From Sciurus carolinensis (lineage: Eukaryota > Chordata > Mammalia > Rodentia > Sciuridae): a stretch of DNA of 64,000 nucleotides. The position numbers were made by a program, and so were the translations under genes. The stretch spans positions 3,162,001-3,226,000 of the forward strand of contig NW_025920104.1 of assembly GCF_902686445.1 (NCBI RefSeq). The letters are read 5' to 3'. Each line of letters starts with the position of its first letter. The stretch's first letter is position 1. Below, piece by piece: positions 1 through 10,504 of the stretch. Below the pieces are notes generated by a model. The model was not told where the DNA came from and did no database searches. It was given only the letters and a program-made list of their open reading frames with translations.

Positions 1-912
1 TCAGTTAACTCTACTGAATTCTAAAAATATTATGCTTTAAGTTTGTATTCAATTTTGATGTCTGGGATATATAAATTCAGGTGAGTTATCTTGAATTGAT
101 GCCATAAAAAGAAGCAAACAAGTTAGAGAAATGTCATAAATATGAAAGTAGGAATAAGAATATCCTCCAAGCATCCTCTAATCATGAAGCATATATTTGG
201 ACTTAAGATGAAGATTTGCTTATTTTTTAAATGATTTACTCCCAAGACTCAGTATTCCTTGCATAAAACATCTCTCCAATGTCTGTTCTTTGAGCCATCT
301 CTGTCACCATTCTTTGGATATTTAGTAAATCTTTTCTTTTAATAACTGTGTGTGGTTTTCATTCACTGCTCCCAAAAGATTGTGGCACTCTTCTTCTCTT
401 TCTTGGAAGGATCAACACTTATATTTACATTTATTGTTAGCTATTTGACACACAGGATGGACAGAGTTTATACTCTTTGTGATTCCCAACCGATTTTATT
501 TATAAGGTACTCTTAAAGCTCAGGTCTCATGCTTTCATCTCATGAGATAATATGTGCCAATATAAGTCACAAAATCTCATTCAAAATATCACATTTAAAT
601 TTTTAAAAGCACTCTAAACTACAGATGAATATAATTTATCCTAGGTAATTTGGATTAATAAAATAGTTTTATGCATGTCAGTATTTGTGCAATTATCTTG
701 GAGGTAATGGGAGTAACATTTCAGATCTCTCTTATCTCTAATCATTCTTACCCCCATGAGAAGAATTAGTAAGTTGAAGAATTGAAGTTTGATTTTATAT
801 TGGAATGGCTCAGAAATGTGTTATCTTTCTCTTATATCCTGCAGTAAAGAAAACTATTAGGATAATTTTTCATATTTGGTGCATTTACACCTAAATATTT
901 TTTCTTTCTTAG

Positions 913-970
913 AATGTCCCCAAAGAAGAAGGAGAATCACATCAAGCTTCTAATGAATCAAGTAAAGAGG
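913..970 (+). CDS. Candidate coding exon A of an ankyrin/coiled-coil-like gene, left-arm copy
   Basis: An acceptor (tttctttcttag) precedes 58 bases that read open as NVPKEEGESHQASNESSKE plus one base, followed by a gtaaaa donor. The leftover G joins the next exon (1,067) as GAA without breaking the frame. The acidic, serine-rich, low-complexity composition resembles the linker segments after the ankyrin block in the ANKRD26/ANKRD36/POTE family. That family link comes mainly from the ankyrin exon next to the right-arm copy. The mirrored copy at 37,138-37,195 is also open with three base differences, which suggests selection or recent duplication. Whether this copy is expressed cannot be told. 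Confidence 0.5.
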
Positions 971-1066
971 GTAAAATATTTGAAGAATACCTATTGCTGA
1001 GCTGCTCATTGATTTGAAATTATGGAGCTTTTCCATATACTCTCTATTTTGTTTTTATTATTATAG

Positions 1067-1221
1067 AAGCAAACACTGACACTAGGGAACCAGAAATCAG
1101 AACATTACCTGACAACTGTAATGCTGATCATAAAAGGAAAAAGGTGGTTGAAACCACTCTTGTAGAACACAGCAGCATAAAGAACATTCCAGGTTTTCTC
1201 TTCACATTAGTTGACCCAAAG
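1067..1221 (+). CDS. Candidate coding exon B, left-arm copy
   Basis: The exon lies 96 bases downstream of exon A, after the acceptor ttattattatag, and ends at AAG before gtaaaatt. It has 155 bases: two bases completing the GAA codon from exon A, then 51 open codons starting ANTDTREPEIRTLPDNC and ending PGFLFTLVDPK. It includes a basic patch (DHKRKK). The frame agrees between exons A and B, and both are preserved in the inverted copy (36,887-37,041), where changes are conservative (R to K, V to I). I do not recognise the segment by itself. It ends in phase 0, which would fit exon C at 4,510 starting with a whole codon. Confidence 0.5.
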
Positions 1222-1539
1222 GTAAAATTAAAAAATATATATATTTTCTCAATTGTTTTTACATATCATCTATCATATGCACATAATGATGCAAAACAAC
1301 CTAGATATAAGTCTAAGGCCTCGGGGTTCTAATAACAAGGATTGCAACAGTTGTGGTTTATGTATAGAATCAACATTTGTAGAATATGGTGGGAGTAGTC
1401 AATTCTGTGGTAAGTCATCATATAACAAAAGAATCAGAATGCAAGCCAAAAATATGGCTTGGTTAATATAAATAGGAAGAATTCATTTATGAAGGGAAAG
1501 TTATACTTGGACTTTGGTATGTTATGGTAAGTTCCTCCT

Positions 1540-1724
1540 CTTTCTAGTTCCTCAGGGCTTTGTAATAAAGGACCATTGAATATTGTCAAAGACTTTTCCT
1601 GCAGCTATTGAAATTAACTTATGATTTTGCCCTTGATTCTTTATCTGGTGTATTTGTTTTGTTAGTTTTCATATATTAACCCATTTTTGCATTCCTTGAA
1701 TAAAACCAACTGGCTCATGGTGTA

Positions 1725-1772
<48 letters not shown>

Positions 1773-2900
1773 CCCCCAGAGACTTAACCAAGGTGTACTC
1801 CACAACTGGCCACACCTCTAGCCCCTTTTGTTGTTCACTTTGATTCCAGGTCTCTAAATTGCCCAGGTTGACTGAAACTAAATCACCTGACACAACCTCC
1901 TGAATTTCTGGGAATGCAAAAATACACCACTTTGTCCAGCAGTGTTTGTTGTTTTTAATGTGATGCTGAATATATTTTGCAAGTATTTTATAAAGATTTT
2001 TAGACTACAACCCTCAAGGATATTGGCCTGTAGTTTTCTTTCCTTGTTGTGTCCTTATTTTCCTTTTCAATCAGGTAATACTGACTTTGTAGAATTACTT
2101 TGGAAGTGTCTTTCCTTCTCTCTTACATATAATGGTGGGGCACTGGTATAAGTTCTTCTTTGAATATCTGATAAAATTTAGCCCTGTGTTCACCTCTGGT
2201 CCTGGAGGCTTTTTATTACTACTTCAATATAGGTCTGTTATTAGGTTGGAATTTTGCATTCCTTTGATTTATATTTTGAGTTGTTTAGATTCATATCTAC
2301 TACTTCATACATATATTCTAGGCTTTTCATTTTTTACCATGTCAGTCTTCATAATGTTTTTCTAGATGTTCCTGTTTATTGAACAATAAGTTTTTCCAGA
2401 TAATTCCTAGTAGTGTTCTGGATTTCAGTGATGTCTGTTTTAATATTTCTCTTTTGGTTTCTAGGTTTATTTATTTGTTTCTTTTTCTCTTTCCTTTAAT
2501 TAGATTGGTTAGGGGTTTGTCAATTTTGATTCCCTTTTCAAAAATAAACTCTGTTTCTTTATTACTTTGTAGTTTTCCTTTATTTTCTATTTTATAGTTT
2601 AAACTCTGATAAGTAGTATTTCTTTCATTGTACTTGTTCAAACTGATTTATTGTTGTTTGTCTAATACCTTGGGTTGCAACATTAGGTTTTTTATTTGAA
2701 ATCTCTCAGATTTTTAAATGTAGAGTCATTTTTATGAAGTTTCCTCTTACAACTGCTATTGCTAGATCAGAGGAGAGAGATGAGAAGGGAAAAGAAAGGT
2801 ACTACTATGCAAATTTACATATATGTCATAAAGAATCCCACTATTATGTATAAATATGCTTCAATAAAAGAAAATAAAACACTCAAAAAAAAGAACTGTT
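1540..2900 (-). mobile_element. L1 LINE fragment, minus strand, with SINE remnant and (GT)n inside
   Basis: The reverse complement reads as decayed L1 ORF2 reverse-transcriptase sequence (for example the mirror of a 'caggaatgcaaaaatgggttaatat' type region near 1,670-1,700). It is interrupted at 1,727-1,771 by a GT microsatellite and at about 1,772-1,935 by a B1/ID-like SINE remnant, then continues from about 1,940. Many stops are present. The same structure is found at 35,220-36,580 in the right arm, so all of these insertions came before the inverted duplication. Confidence 0.75.
1727..1771 (+). repeat. (GT)n microsatellite
   Basis: About 45 bases of uninterrupted GT. The corresponding CA tract in the right arm (36,347-36,380) is shorter and interrupted by a T, so the two arms have diverged in length here. 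Confidence 0.97.
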
Positions 2901-3609
2901 TTATTGTATCCCATAGATTCTGGGATGCTGTATGTCTATTCTCATTTCGTTCTGAGGTTTTTAAAAATTTACCCCAACTTTATCAGTGATCCATTGGACA
3001 TGCAGATGTATTGTTCATTCTCCAAGTGTTCATACAGTTTTTGTAGATTTTATTGTGGTTTAATTCTTTTTCCTAGTTTATTACTGTTCCACATAAGATC
3101 AGGGTTAATTTTGACATAATTATAATGCATGGAATAAAAGTTTCTCCAATTAAGTACCCAATACTTTCCCATTCCCTTCCATCCTCCCTCCTGATATTAC
3201 CTTTCTCTAGTCCACAGATCATTCTTCTGTTTGTTTATAGTTGTCTTAATTTGTGCTTTATGGATATACATAAAGGTCAAAGTCACAGTGGTATTCTCAC
3301 ATGTGTACACAGGAATGTTTGTTCAGATTCATTCCACCATTGCTCTCTTTGTTTTCCCTCCTCTCACCAGCCTTAATTCATTTCCCCTACTCATCTGTTT
3401 TCTTTTCTTTTTCATAAAATTCCCCATTTTTACCCTTTATTTTTGTCTAGCTTCTTCAAATGATAGAAAACATTCTTCAAATGACAGAAACCTTTTACTT
3501 TATAAGTCTCTTGTCTATTTTACTTAGCATGATATATTTTCCTGTTTCATTCACTTACCAGCAAATGCCATGATTTCATTCTCATTTATAAGTTAGTAAA
3601 ACTTCTTTA

Positions 3610-3745
3610 TAGGGACTGAGATGGTAGCTTGGTTATAGAGCCTGGCACATGTGAGGAACTGGGTTTGATCCTTAGCACCACATTAAAAAAAACAAAAACA
3701 AATAAAGATAGTGTTCATCTAAAAATAAAAATATTTTTAAAAAAT
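3610..3745 (+). mobile_element. ID/tRNA-like SINE, sciurid type
   Basis: The sequence runs from 'ctgagatggtagcttgg' through 'tgggtttgatccttagcaccacatt', an A- and B-box-like tRNA-derived body, into an A-rich tail with 'aaataaagatagtgttcatctaaaaataaaa', the tail style of squirrel ID elements. It is nested in the minus-strand L1 and is also present in the right arm. Confidence 0.85.
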
Positions 3746-3759
3746 AATTATATACAAAC

Positions 3760-3846
3760 ACGCACATATATATATTCCTTTATATATATATATGTATATA
3801 TATATATGTATATGTGTGTGTGCATATATATATATATATATATATA
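3760..3846 (+). repeat. TA/TG-rich simple repeat
   Basis: Alternating TA runs with short TGTG segments, probably grown from the SINE tail. The mirrored tract in the right arm (34,339-34,366) is a shorter, purer TA run. Confidence 0.95.
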
Positions 3847-4509
3847 GTTTTGTTTATTAATCTGCTGATTGGTATCTAGACTGATTACATTGCCTGGCTA
3901 TGTTGAATTGTGCTGCTATATATGTTATGTTTCTACCATTATATAATATGCTTATTTTAGACCTTTGAATATGTATCAGTAACTGAGATAGCTGGATCAT
4001 ACAGTGGTCCGATTACTATCATTTTGAAGTTTCTCTATAATGCTTTCCAGGGTGATGCTGCTAATTTGCAGTTCCATCAACAACAGATGAGTGAACCTTT
4101 TCCTTGCATTCCTGTTAACATTTATTAATAGTTGACATTCTAACTGGAGTAAAGTTTCAAAGTACTTTTGATTTGTATTTCCCTTACTACTCGACATGTT
4201 GAACTTTTTTTCACATACTTATTGTCCTTTGAAATTCTTTTTTAAAGAAGTATCTCTGTAGTTCTTTTGTCCATTTATTTCTTGGGTCATTTTTATTTGG
4301 AGATAAGTGTTGTAAGAATTTTACATATTCTGGATTTTAATCCCATATTTGAGAATAAGGTGGCAAAAATCTTCCCCCATTGTGTAGGCTTATTTTCTAT
4401 GTTATTAATTGTTTCCATCAGTGTGGAGAAGCTTTTAAATTTGATGCCATCCCAAATCCTAATTCTTGGTTTTATTTATGCACCTCATTATTGATATTAA
4501 TTTTGCCAG

Positions 4510-4603
4510 GGCATCTCCCTGAGTCTTTCTCAGAAATGCATTGGTCATTTATCTGCTGATGCATATCAAAGAGAAAAACGTGGCATAACAGGACCTATAG
4601 AAG
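4510..4603 (+). CDS. Candidate coding exon C, left-arm copy (frame differs from right-arm copy)
   Basis: An acceptor (attttgccag) is followed by 94 bases that read open from phase 0 as GISLSLSQKCIGHLSADAY and on to the donor gtaagaac. The first codon continues the frame left by exon B. Near the end this copy has one base fewer than the copy at 33,585-33,679 (GAGAAAAACGTGG against GAGAAAAAGTGTGG), so the last 10 codons differ: EKRGITGPIE here, EKVWHNRTYRR there. Both remain open. I cannot tell which is ancestral. The exon starts directly at the edge of an L1, so the polypyrimidine tract may be L1-derived. Confidence 0.45.
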
Positions 4604-4817
4604 GTAAGAACCACATATTATAAAATAACATTGGCTATAATGTTTATTTAAAACTTGGGTACTAGTAGATTCTAATAGTTGAAGAATTAAACATAATAAA
4701 TACATAGAAAGGAAAAAGGGTGAAATGGTAATAAGTGACATATCTTATTAAGTTTCAGTAACAGATTAAATTGAGAATGTCAATAAAGGAGTTGAATTCC
4801 ATTTCAGGATCTGCTTA

Positions 4818-5285
4818 GTGTGGAGGTCCTCTCTGCCATGTCCCACGTGGATGAGGAAAGGGTTAACTGCTGGAGGAGGATGTTGGCTGTTTTTCAGTCT
4901 GTTTCCCAAAAACTTATGTACTCAAGAAACACACAAGAGCCAATACTTTTTTTAAATGAGAGGGGGCATGACAGGTTTGGCCATACCATCTCTGACCTCT
5001 AACAACAACTACTCACTCAACTTCCCTTTATTTTTAATACACAGATAAAGGGGTTTAAGACCTGGAGGAGCTTCTTCTGTGATTGACAGGATAGAGTGGA
5101 GTTAGGAAGCCATTCTCTTAGGGGAGATATTCCAGAAGGACATAGGGAACCACTGGAATGCAGCACCACATGCTTCTGGTAATCTGGGACAGAATTTGTG
5201 CCTGTTATTACCTGGAAATCAGGCCTCTGCATCCCGTGACTCAGCCTAGTCTGATTCTGCTAAATAAGAATCTATTGGCTTCCAA
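4818..5285 (-). mobile_element. Possible solitary LTR, minus strand
   Basis: Read on the minus strand, the segment contains a poly-A-signal-like ATTAAAAATAAAGG (about 5,030) near its centre, followed by a further 200 bases and an end at CTCCACA. This is the general layout of U3-R-U5. The mirrored copy is at 32,900-33,365. I did not find internal retroviral genes beside it, nor clear target-site duplications, and I cannot name the family. A unique intergenic sequence is the alternative. Confidence 0.35.
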
Positions 5286-7514
5286 TTGATTATATCAGAG
5301 GAAAGTTGGTAAATATAAAAGGGGAGAGGAGAAGAGAGAACAAAGAATAAGAAAGTTAAATATCACAGACAACAAAATAAAGCAAAAGAAGTGGGAGCAC
5401 ATTTTGAAGGGAGGTAAACTCAGGTTAAACATTAGAAAGTGGAAGAGCACAGCTTTAGAAAAAACTGAGTTTCCAGTAACAACACTGGTCTGAGAGTAAA
5501 ATTTTCCAACAGTAATTTTATTTATCGACATTGGAAAGTAATTAAGAAATGCATGCCACATCATGCAGGGCTATATTTGGTTTGCCATAAATAAATATAA
5601 ACACATATGATCCACCATAGATGTATATAATTTATTGTTATATGAAAGGTTCTGACTTCCTAGAAAAGTAAATATGGTGCAGAGTAATATAATCTGGAAA
5701 TGAATAAAGGTAGGACTATTATGAAAGGATCAGCAAAGTATAACCTGATAAAATGTTCATTGAAAGATTATGAATACTAATACACCTACAATTTGGGCAA
5801 CAAAATATGAGGATTTCAAATAGGCAAGTTATGTTAGAGGAACTGGAAGAAGAGTAGCTATACCCAAGAATGCTCAAACTTTAGTGAATCAGATATTGGG
5901 GACCATGTTCAAAATGCACATTGTACTCAACAGGTTTTTGTGTACACATTTCTGAAACATTTAAAGATGTTTCCAATGCTCCTGATCCGTGGACCACATT
6001 CTGATTTGCAAGGGAAGAAACTGCCTTTAGAAAGTCTAAATGAAGAGCTGTTGCATGTTAGTTCAGGCATAACCAGATCCAGTGAAAGCACAAGTATTTT
6101 TTTTTCTGAACATATCTCTGTGGAAGGCAAAAGGACAAAAACAAGGAAGATAGAAAAATTATATTCCTAGCCAAGTAAAATGACACACCAGAAATCACAG
6201 TGAACCCAGAGACTGGTATAGGAGGATCACAGGTTATAGGCCAGCCTCAGTGAAGAGTGAAGTCATAAGCAATTTAGCAAGAAGTTATCTCAGAAATAAA
6301 TAAATAAGTGAGTCAGTCAGCTAGTATGTAAATAATGTTGTGGATGAGGCTTAGTCATATAGGTCTCCTGGTTTATATATCTTGTACCAAATATATGTAT
6401 TTTTAAATACAACTACTGAATAGGGAAGAAATTGTAGTAGGAAAAATCCAAAGAATGTAAAATAAAATTAATCAAGACCAAAGCTCTAGAAATTGCTTTT
6501 GAATAGCTAACAGGAAGAGGAAATGAGGTACGTAACCCTGGAAAGAAATGCAAAGGAAACAGAGGAAGCATTTCAGCTGGCCCAGCTTCTTTATCTTTGT
6601 TAATTAAATTAAACTTCATTCTATACAGGTCACTGAACATTGTCTATCCTCTGTATTTCTGGAAACACTCACTCCATTCAGACCTGCAAGAACGTCACAC
6701 TGCACTGTTGCCTTCTCATTATTCATCTGTATTCACACAAAGGCCCTTCATGTCTACCTCCCACAGCATTGATATTGGTCTAGCTACACTGCATATGCAG
6801 CCATCAGCCTCTATCCTTTCCCTGCCTGTTCTGTCCTCTGTCATTACTCCTCAAGTATGGTCATACTAATATGGGTCCATTTGGTGCTTTTCTCTATGTC
6901 ATGCTACAGCTTTCCCTGTTTTTACCATTTCTTGCCTCTGGCTGATAATCTCACTCCTTAAGCCTCTCTTCATACCAACCTCCAGAAAAGGCACCTTTTT
7001 TCAACTACCTCTTACCAAAAAGTTATTCAGTTCTTGGTTCAAATAATTAGAACTGTTGACACTGAGGTGACAAAAAAAAATCCCCAACATTCTGGGAGCA
7101 AATGAATTAGATTTGTACAGAAAAATTTTACAGGTCAATTTGTTAGGTACTAAGTAGAATAGTCACTGGGTTACTAAGGTAGGCCCAGGGGGGAAAACAC
7201 TATGTCAGGAAAGATAGCCATTGTCCTGAAGGACTGAACAAATAGTTTGCCTTCTAAAAGAAGAAAATAAGTTCATCAGAATAGTGAAAAAAAAAAACAC
7301 TTTAGATATGAAGGTATGCACTGGCAAATGAGTAAGAAGTATCAGTCATTAGGAAAACAATATTGATTAACAGAGCATGTTGAAACGTTATTACAAGGAG
7401 AGAATGCAAAATTGGCAATTTGGATATTTTGTGGGTATTTTTAAAAATTTATTTCTGGGAAATTTTAATTTTTCTGGAGGGATAATTCTTTTGAGTTCTT
7501 ATGCATTACACCTG
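5286..7514. other. Intron-like or intergenic DNA in the left arm; no gene seen
   Basis: AT-rich sequence with no splice-bounded open exon that I trust. A decayed B1-like SINE lies at about 6,185-6,310. The segment 6,600-7,010 is moderately GC-rich and shared with 31,200-31,610, but its frames differ between the two arms, which argues against coding. Confidence 0.6.
6185..6310 (+). mobile_element. Decayed B1-like SINE
   Basis: It contains 'aacccagagactggtataggaggatcacaggttataggccagcctcagtg', a worn B1/7SL-like core, followed by an A-rich 'aaataaataaataag' tail. Also in the right arm (about 31,885-32,025). Confidence 0.6.
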
Positions 7515-10504
7515 TTGACCGCAGCTCCATGCTGAAAGTCTGAGTGGAGTAGACTTGCATGTCCAAATGATACATTTTCAACTGGGAATTCAATTGATGA
7601 AAAGAGGAGGAAAAAGTTGAGATGAGGGAGGGTGGGCATATTCAAAAGAGTTTTTTTTTTATTTTCCCCCACATCTTCTTGCCTTTGTGCATGCTAGGTG
7701 AGCACTCTGCAAGAGGAACTATCTCTTCATCTTCACAGTACCCCTTTTAGGTACACTCTAGATCATCTACTGGTCTGACTCTGTCAAATTCTCTGCAGAA
7801 AACCCAGCCCCAGACAAAGCCAAACAATTCCTAAGGAACTCTTCATCTTCCTTTTCACAGCAATCCTGCAAGAAACCTTTTGTGCACATCAAAGCCCACA
7901 ATAGAGCAGTGCGTCATGAGGGGAAAATTTTTTCTCTTTCTATTGAAGGAAGAAAAGTGTTATAGCTGAGCACTGAGCAGAAAATGATATCAATGAGCAT
8001 GGAGGCCAGGGGGACAGGAGGAGAGGCAGGTCTACATGGGATTCAGAATATGCTCAGATTGTAAGTATGAAGTGAGATTTCTGATATCATTCACACATGG
8101 ATCCCTAGCCATTCCAATAACTGGGCAGAATGCACAACCCAGTGGAGGTGCTGTATCTTGCCTACCATCTTCTTAATGGGTAAGGTAGAGAAAAGTGTCA
8201 CTCCTGGACAAAGCCTTTTCCATTAAATGAGGGAATACATCAAGAACACAGCCAGACCCTCTCAGTAAATCTGAACAGGCAAAGGGAAGTGGTGATGGTT
8301 CATGGGATCTGGGGTCCCAGGGCTGATATCTTCTGGCAGAAAGAAAAAAAAATCCTCTTCTAATATTCACCTGCCACTAGTTATATTCACAGCTCTTTCT
8401 CCCAAGATTCAATGGAGTGAGATAAGTGGCTGAAACTCATATCCTGGATCTCTCAATCCTTCAACTTACAATAATGTCCACTCTAAAAAGGGCCTCACTT
8501 TTGGTTCCCAGTGTTGGCATTCCCTGAGAGTGAAAGATAGGAAAGCAACTCTATTCTCAGTGTAAGGGGTGGGCTTTGGGCATGGCAGGTGTGAAGAGCG
8601 CAGAGGTTCCATGCTCCGGTAGGAGCACACACTTTCTCTCTCTCCCCACAGGCTTTCTCAGGGCATAGGACATCTGGATGTTGAGGAGTGGCTTCTGTGA
8701 CCTTGTGCCTGCACCTCAGAGAGTGCCTGAGGTCAAAAGGGCATGACAGAACAGTGGCATCATCGTTCCCATGGCAACCAGAAACACTTCTGATCCTGGC
8801 GGCTTCAGACTGAGATAGAAAAGAAGCACCAGCTCCATGGTGACAGTAAGAGGAAAGTGGAAGGGAGCCAGGGCCAGGTGTCTGATTTTTCAGGAAATGG
8901 GATCTGAAACTCTTGACCCAGTTGAAATGGAGCTATGGGGTTAGTGGGGTACAGCTGAGTGGGCCAGGGATTGCTCCGGGACCAGGAAGGACAGGGGACC
9001 CTGCTGAAGCCTGACAGTTTGCATTACACTCCATGCCTGCTAGGTGGCACTGTGCTGGTTTGGTCCCACAGGGCATCATGACAGCGTGGTCACCTAGCTC
9101 CTGCTGTGGGCAGTGAGCCCCCACGAGGTCTGGGACAGAGACAGAAGGTTGCATTAGGGCACGTGGGACACCCAGCTTAGAACGGGACCCATTGGCATTG
9201 CCCTCCAAAATGACACCTCCATGTTGGGCACACCTGGGATTTGGCCAAGTCAGGCAACTCACCTAGGGTCCTAGCAGCCACACAGCATAATGGCTGCTGA
9301 CAGCTCAGGGCAGGGGAGCATGCAGTGCAGCTCCCTGGCTTAGGTGCTCCTTGAATTGGGAAACCTCATACCCTGTCTTGTCAGTTGCCCCTCCTTTCTG
9401 AGATAGCCCTAACAGGAGACAGCTGGAACCTGGGGAATTGATCTTCCAAGTGCAGGTGTGTGGCTGCTGGGATGGTTCATGAGGAGAACAGGGAGTCATT
9501 CACTCAGCATGTTGGAAGGAGGACAGGGGGGAGGTGCCAGGCAAGGAGAGATGTTCCGTGCTCACTCCACCTGCCAGGGCCTACCAATTTGGCTGCTGCC
9601 TTAGAACTGGGCTGCACTCAGAATTTGTCCTGCCATGATTTTTCCACAGTTCCTTCAACTCACCTTCAGAGGCAGAAATATCTAGCCCATCTCTGTTCAC
9701 CCAAGGTTCATTCCCTTAACTAGACTAGTGCCTCTGTGGCACAGGGCCCTCTGAGAAATGGCCAAGAGTCCTATTTCCAGCCCCTATAATATACAGAGCC
9801 CAAGCCAGTGGATGAAACCAGAGCCTGTCCTTGGCACGATGAACAGATTTTCACAGGGCAGAATACCAAAGGTGACATGCCTTGTTGTGAAGAGGAATGG
9901 CACAGAGATTCCAGACTGAATACTCTAAAAGGAAGAGTAAGGACCTTTGAGGGGCAAGAAAAGCAGAAGTTTGTTGGTGTTGAAAACCAACTTCAGTGAA
10001 GGGACACTAAAAAATGGGCATTGCTTAAGGTCTGTGTCCAAATTTCAGGACATTTCTTTAGCTTCAATGTATTGTACAGGTACAGGAGGTACTCAGTGCC
10101 AGGTCATTCTGTGAGCATCCATCATGACTGACCCTAATTCCCCTTGCAAGGACATCAATGCCTCTTGCCAATTCCTGGCTATTTCCTGTTGCTGGTAAGG
10201 GACAGCTGATGATGTTTATGCTGATTTTTAGTTTTTTCAGCAAAAGACCTCTGAGAAAAGTATTTCCTACATCACAGCCTCTTCTCCACAGACCTTCAGT
10301 GTAAATGACTTCACCTTGGGACATGCAGCACAGAAGCATGGCTCTGGAAATCAAGAGTGCACCTCAATATCAGACATTTGGTCCAAACCTTCCTGCTCAA
10401 AAATAAAAGAGAGTATCCAATGGAATGGGCAAAAGCTGAATATCAAAAGAGGATATGTTAAGGAACATGCAAAAGTGTGATTGGCCTTAGTGAGCAGGAA
10501 GAGT
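7515..10504 (+). repeat. 3 kb unit, copy 1 (in the left arm)
   Basis: It starts at 'ttgaccgcagctccatgctgaaagtctga' and ends at 'cttagtgagcaggaagagt'. Both ends match 11,286-14,388 in the same orientation, with about 8 percent difference in a sampled 240-base stretch (9,310-9,550 against 13,205-13,450). Compared with copy 2 and the right-arm copy it lacks roughly 80 bases near 8,115-8,130. The unit is GC-richer than its surroundings and contains one splice-bounded candidate exon (8,652-8,845). No long conserved frame runs through all copies. Confidence 0.92.
8652..8845 (+). other. Candidate exon in 3 kb unit, copy 1 (not clearly coding)
   Basis: A pyrimidine-rich acceptor (ctctctctccccacag) and a donor (ACAgtaagag) bound the same segment as at 12,518-12,720, but the last exon base is A instead of G and the interior has indels that break the frame seen in copy 2. 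If a transcript exists it is more likely noncoding, or this copy is dead. Confidence 0.3.

Larger units (their letters stand above)
2900..4495 (-). mobile_element. L1 LINE 3' part, minus strand, interrupted by a SINE and a (TA)n tract
   Basis: Reverse-complement L1 ORF2 end and 3' UTR. Recognisable landmarks are the mirror of 'atgctaagtaaaatagacaag' near 3,515-3,535, typical of the L1 ORF2 3' end, and 'tagctggatcatacagtgg' near 3,990. It is split by a SINE (3,610-3,745) and a TA/TG-rich tract (3,760-3,846). It ends about 15 bases before the acceptor of candidate exon C. It is mirrored at 33,690-35,220 in the right arm. Confidence 0.8.
1..9925 (+). repeat. Left arm of a ~9.9 kb inverted repeat
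   Basis: The first bases (tcagttaactctactga) are the exact reverse complement of 38,101-38,117, and the match continues inward, with small indels, until the partner runs into the N gap at 28,228. Both arms share, in mirrored order, three candidate exons, an L1 interrupted by a SINE, a probable LTR and a 3 kb unit that also occurs as a direct copy. Divergence is a few percent by eye: 3 differences in 58 bases in the first exon and about 2 in 155 in the second. The arm starts at the window edge, so it may extend further to the left. It is a segmental duplication, not a transposon with terminal repeats. Confidence 0.93.

Noticed and set aside
8933..9262. 109-codon minus-strand frame, with relatives at 12,808-13,095 (minus) and 28,885-29,415 (plus)
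   Set aside because: It recurs only because the 3 kb unit is repeated. Indels change the frame between copies, and there is no splice or start signal.
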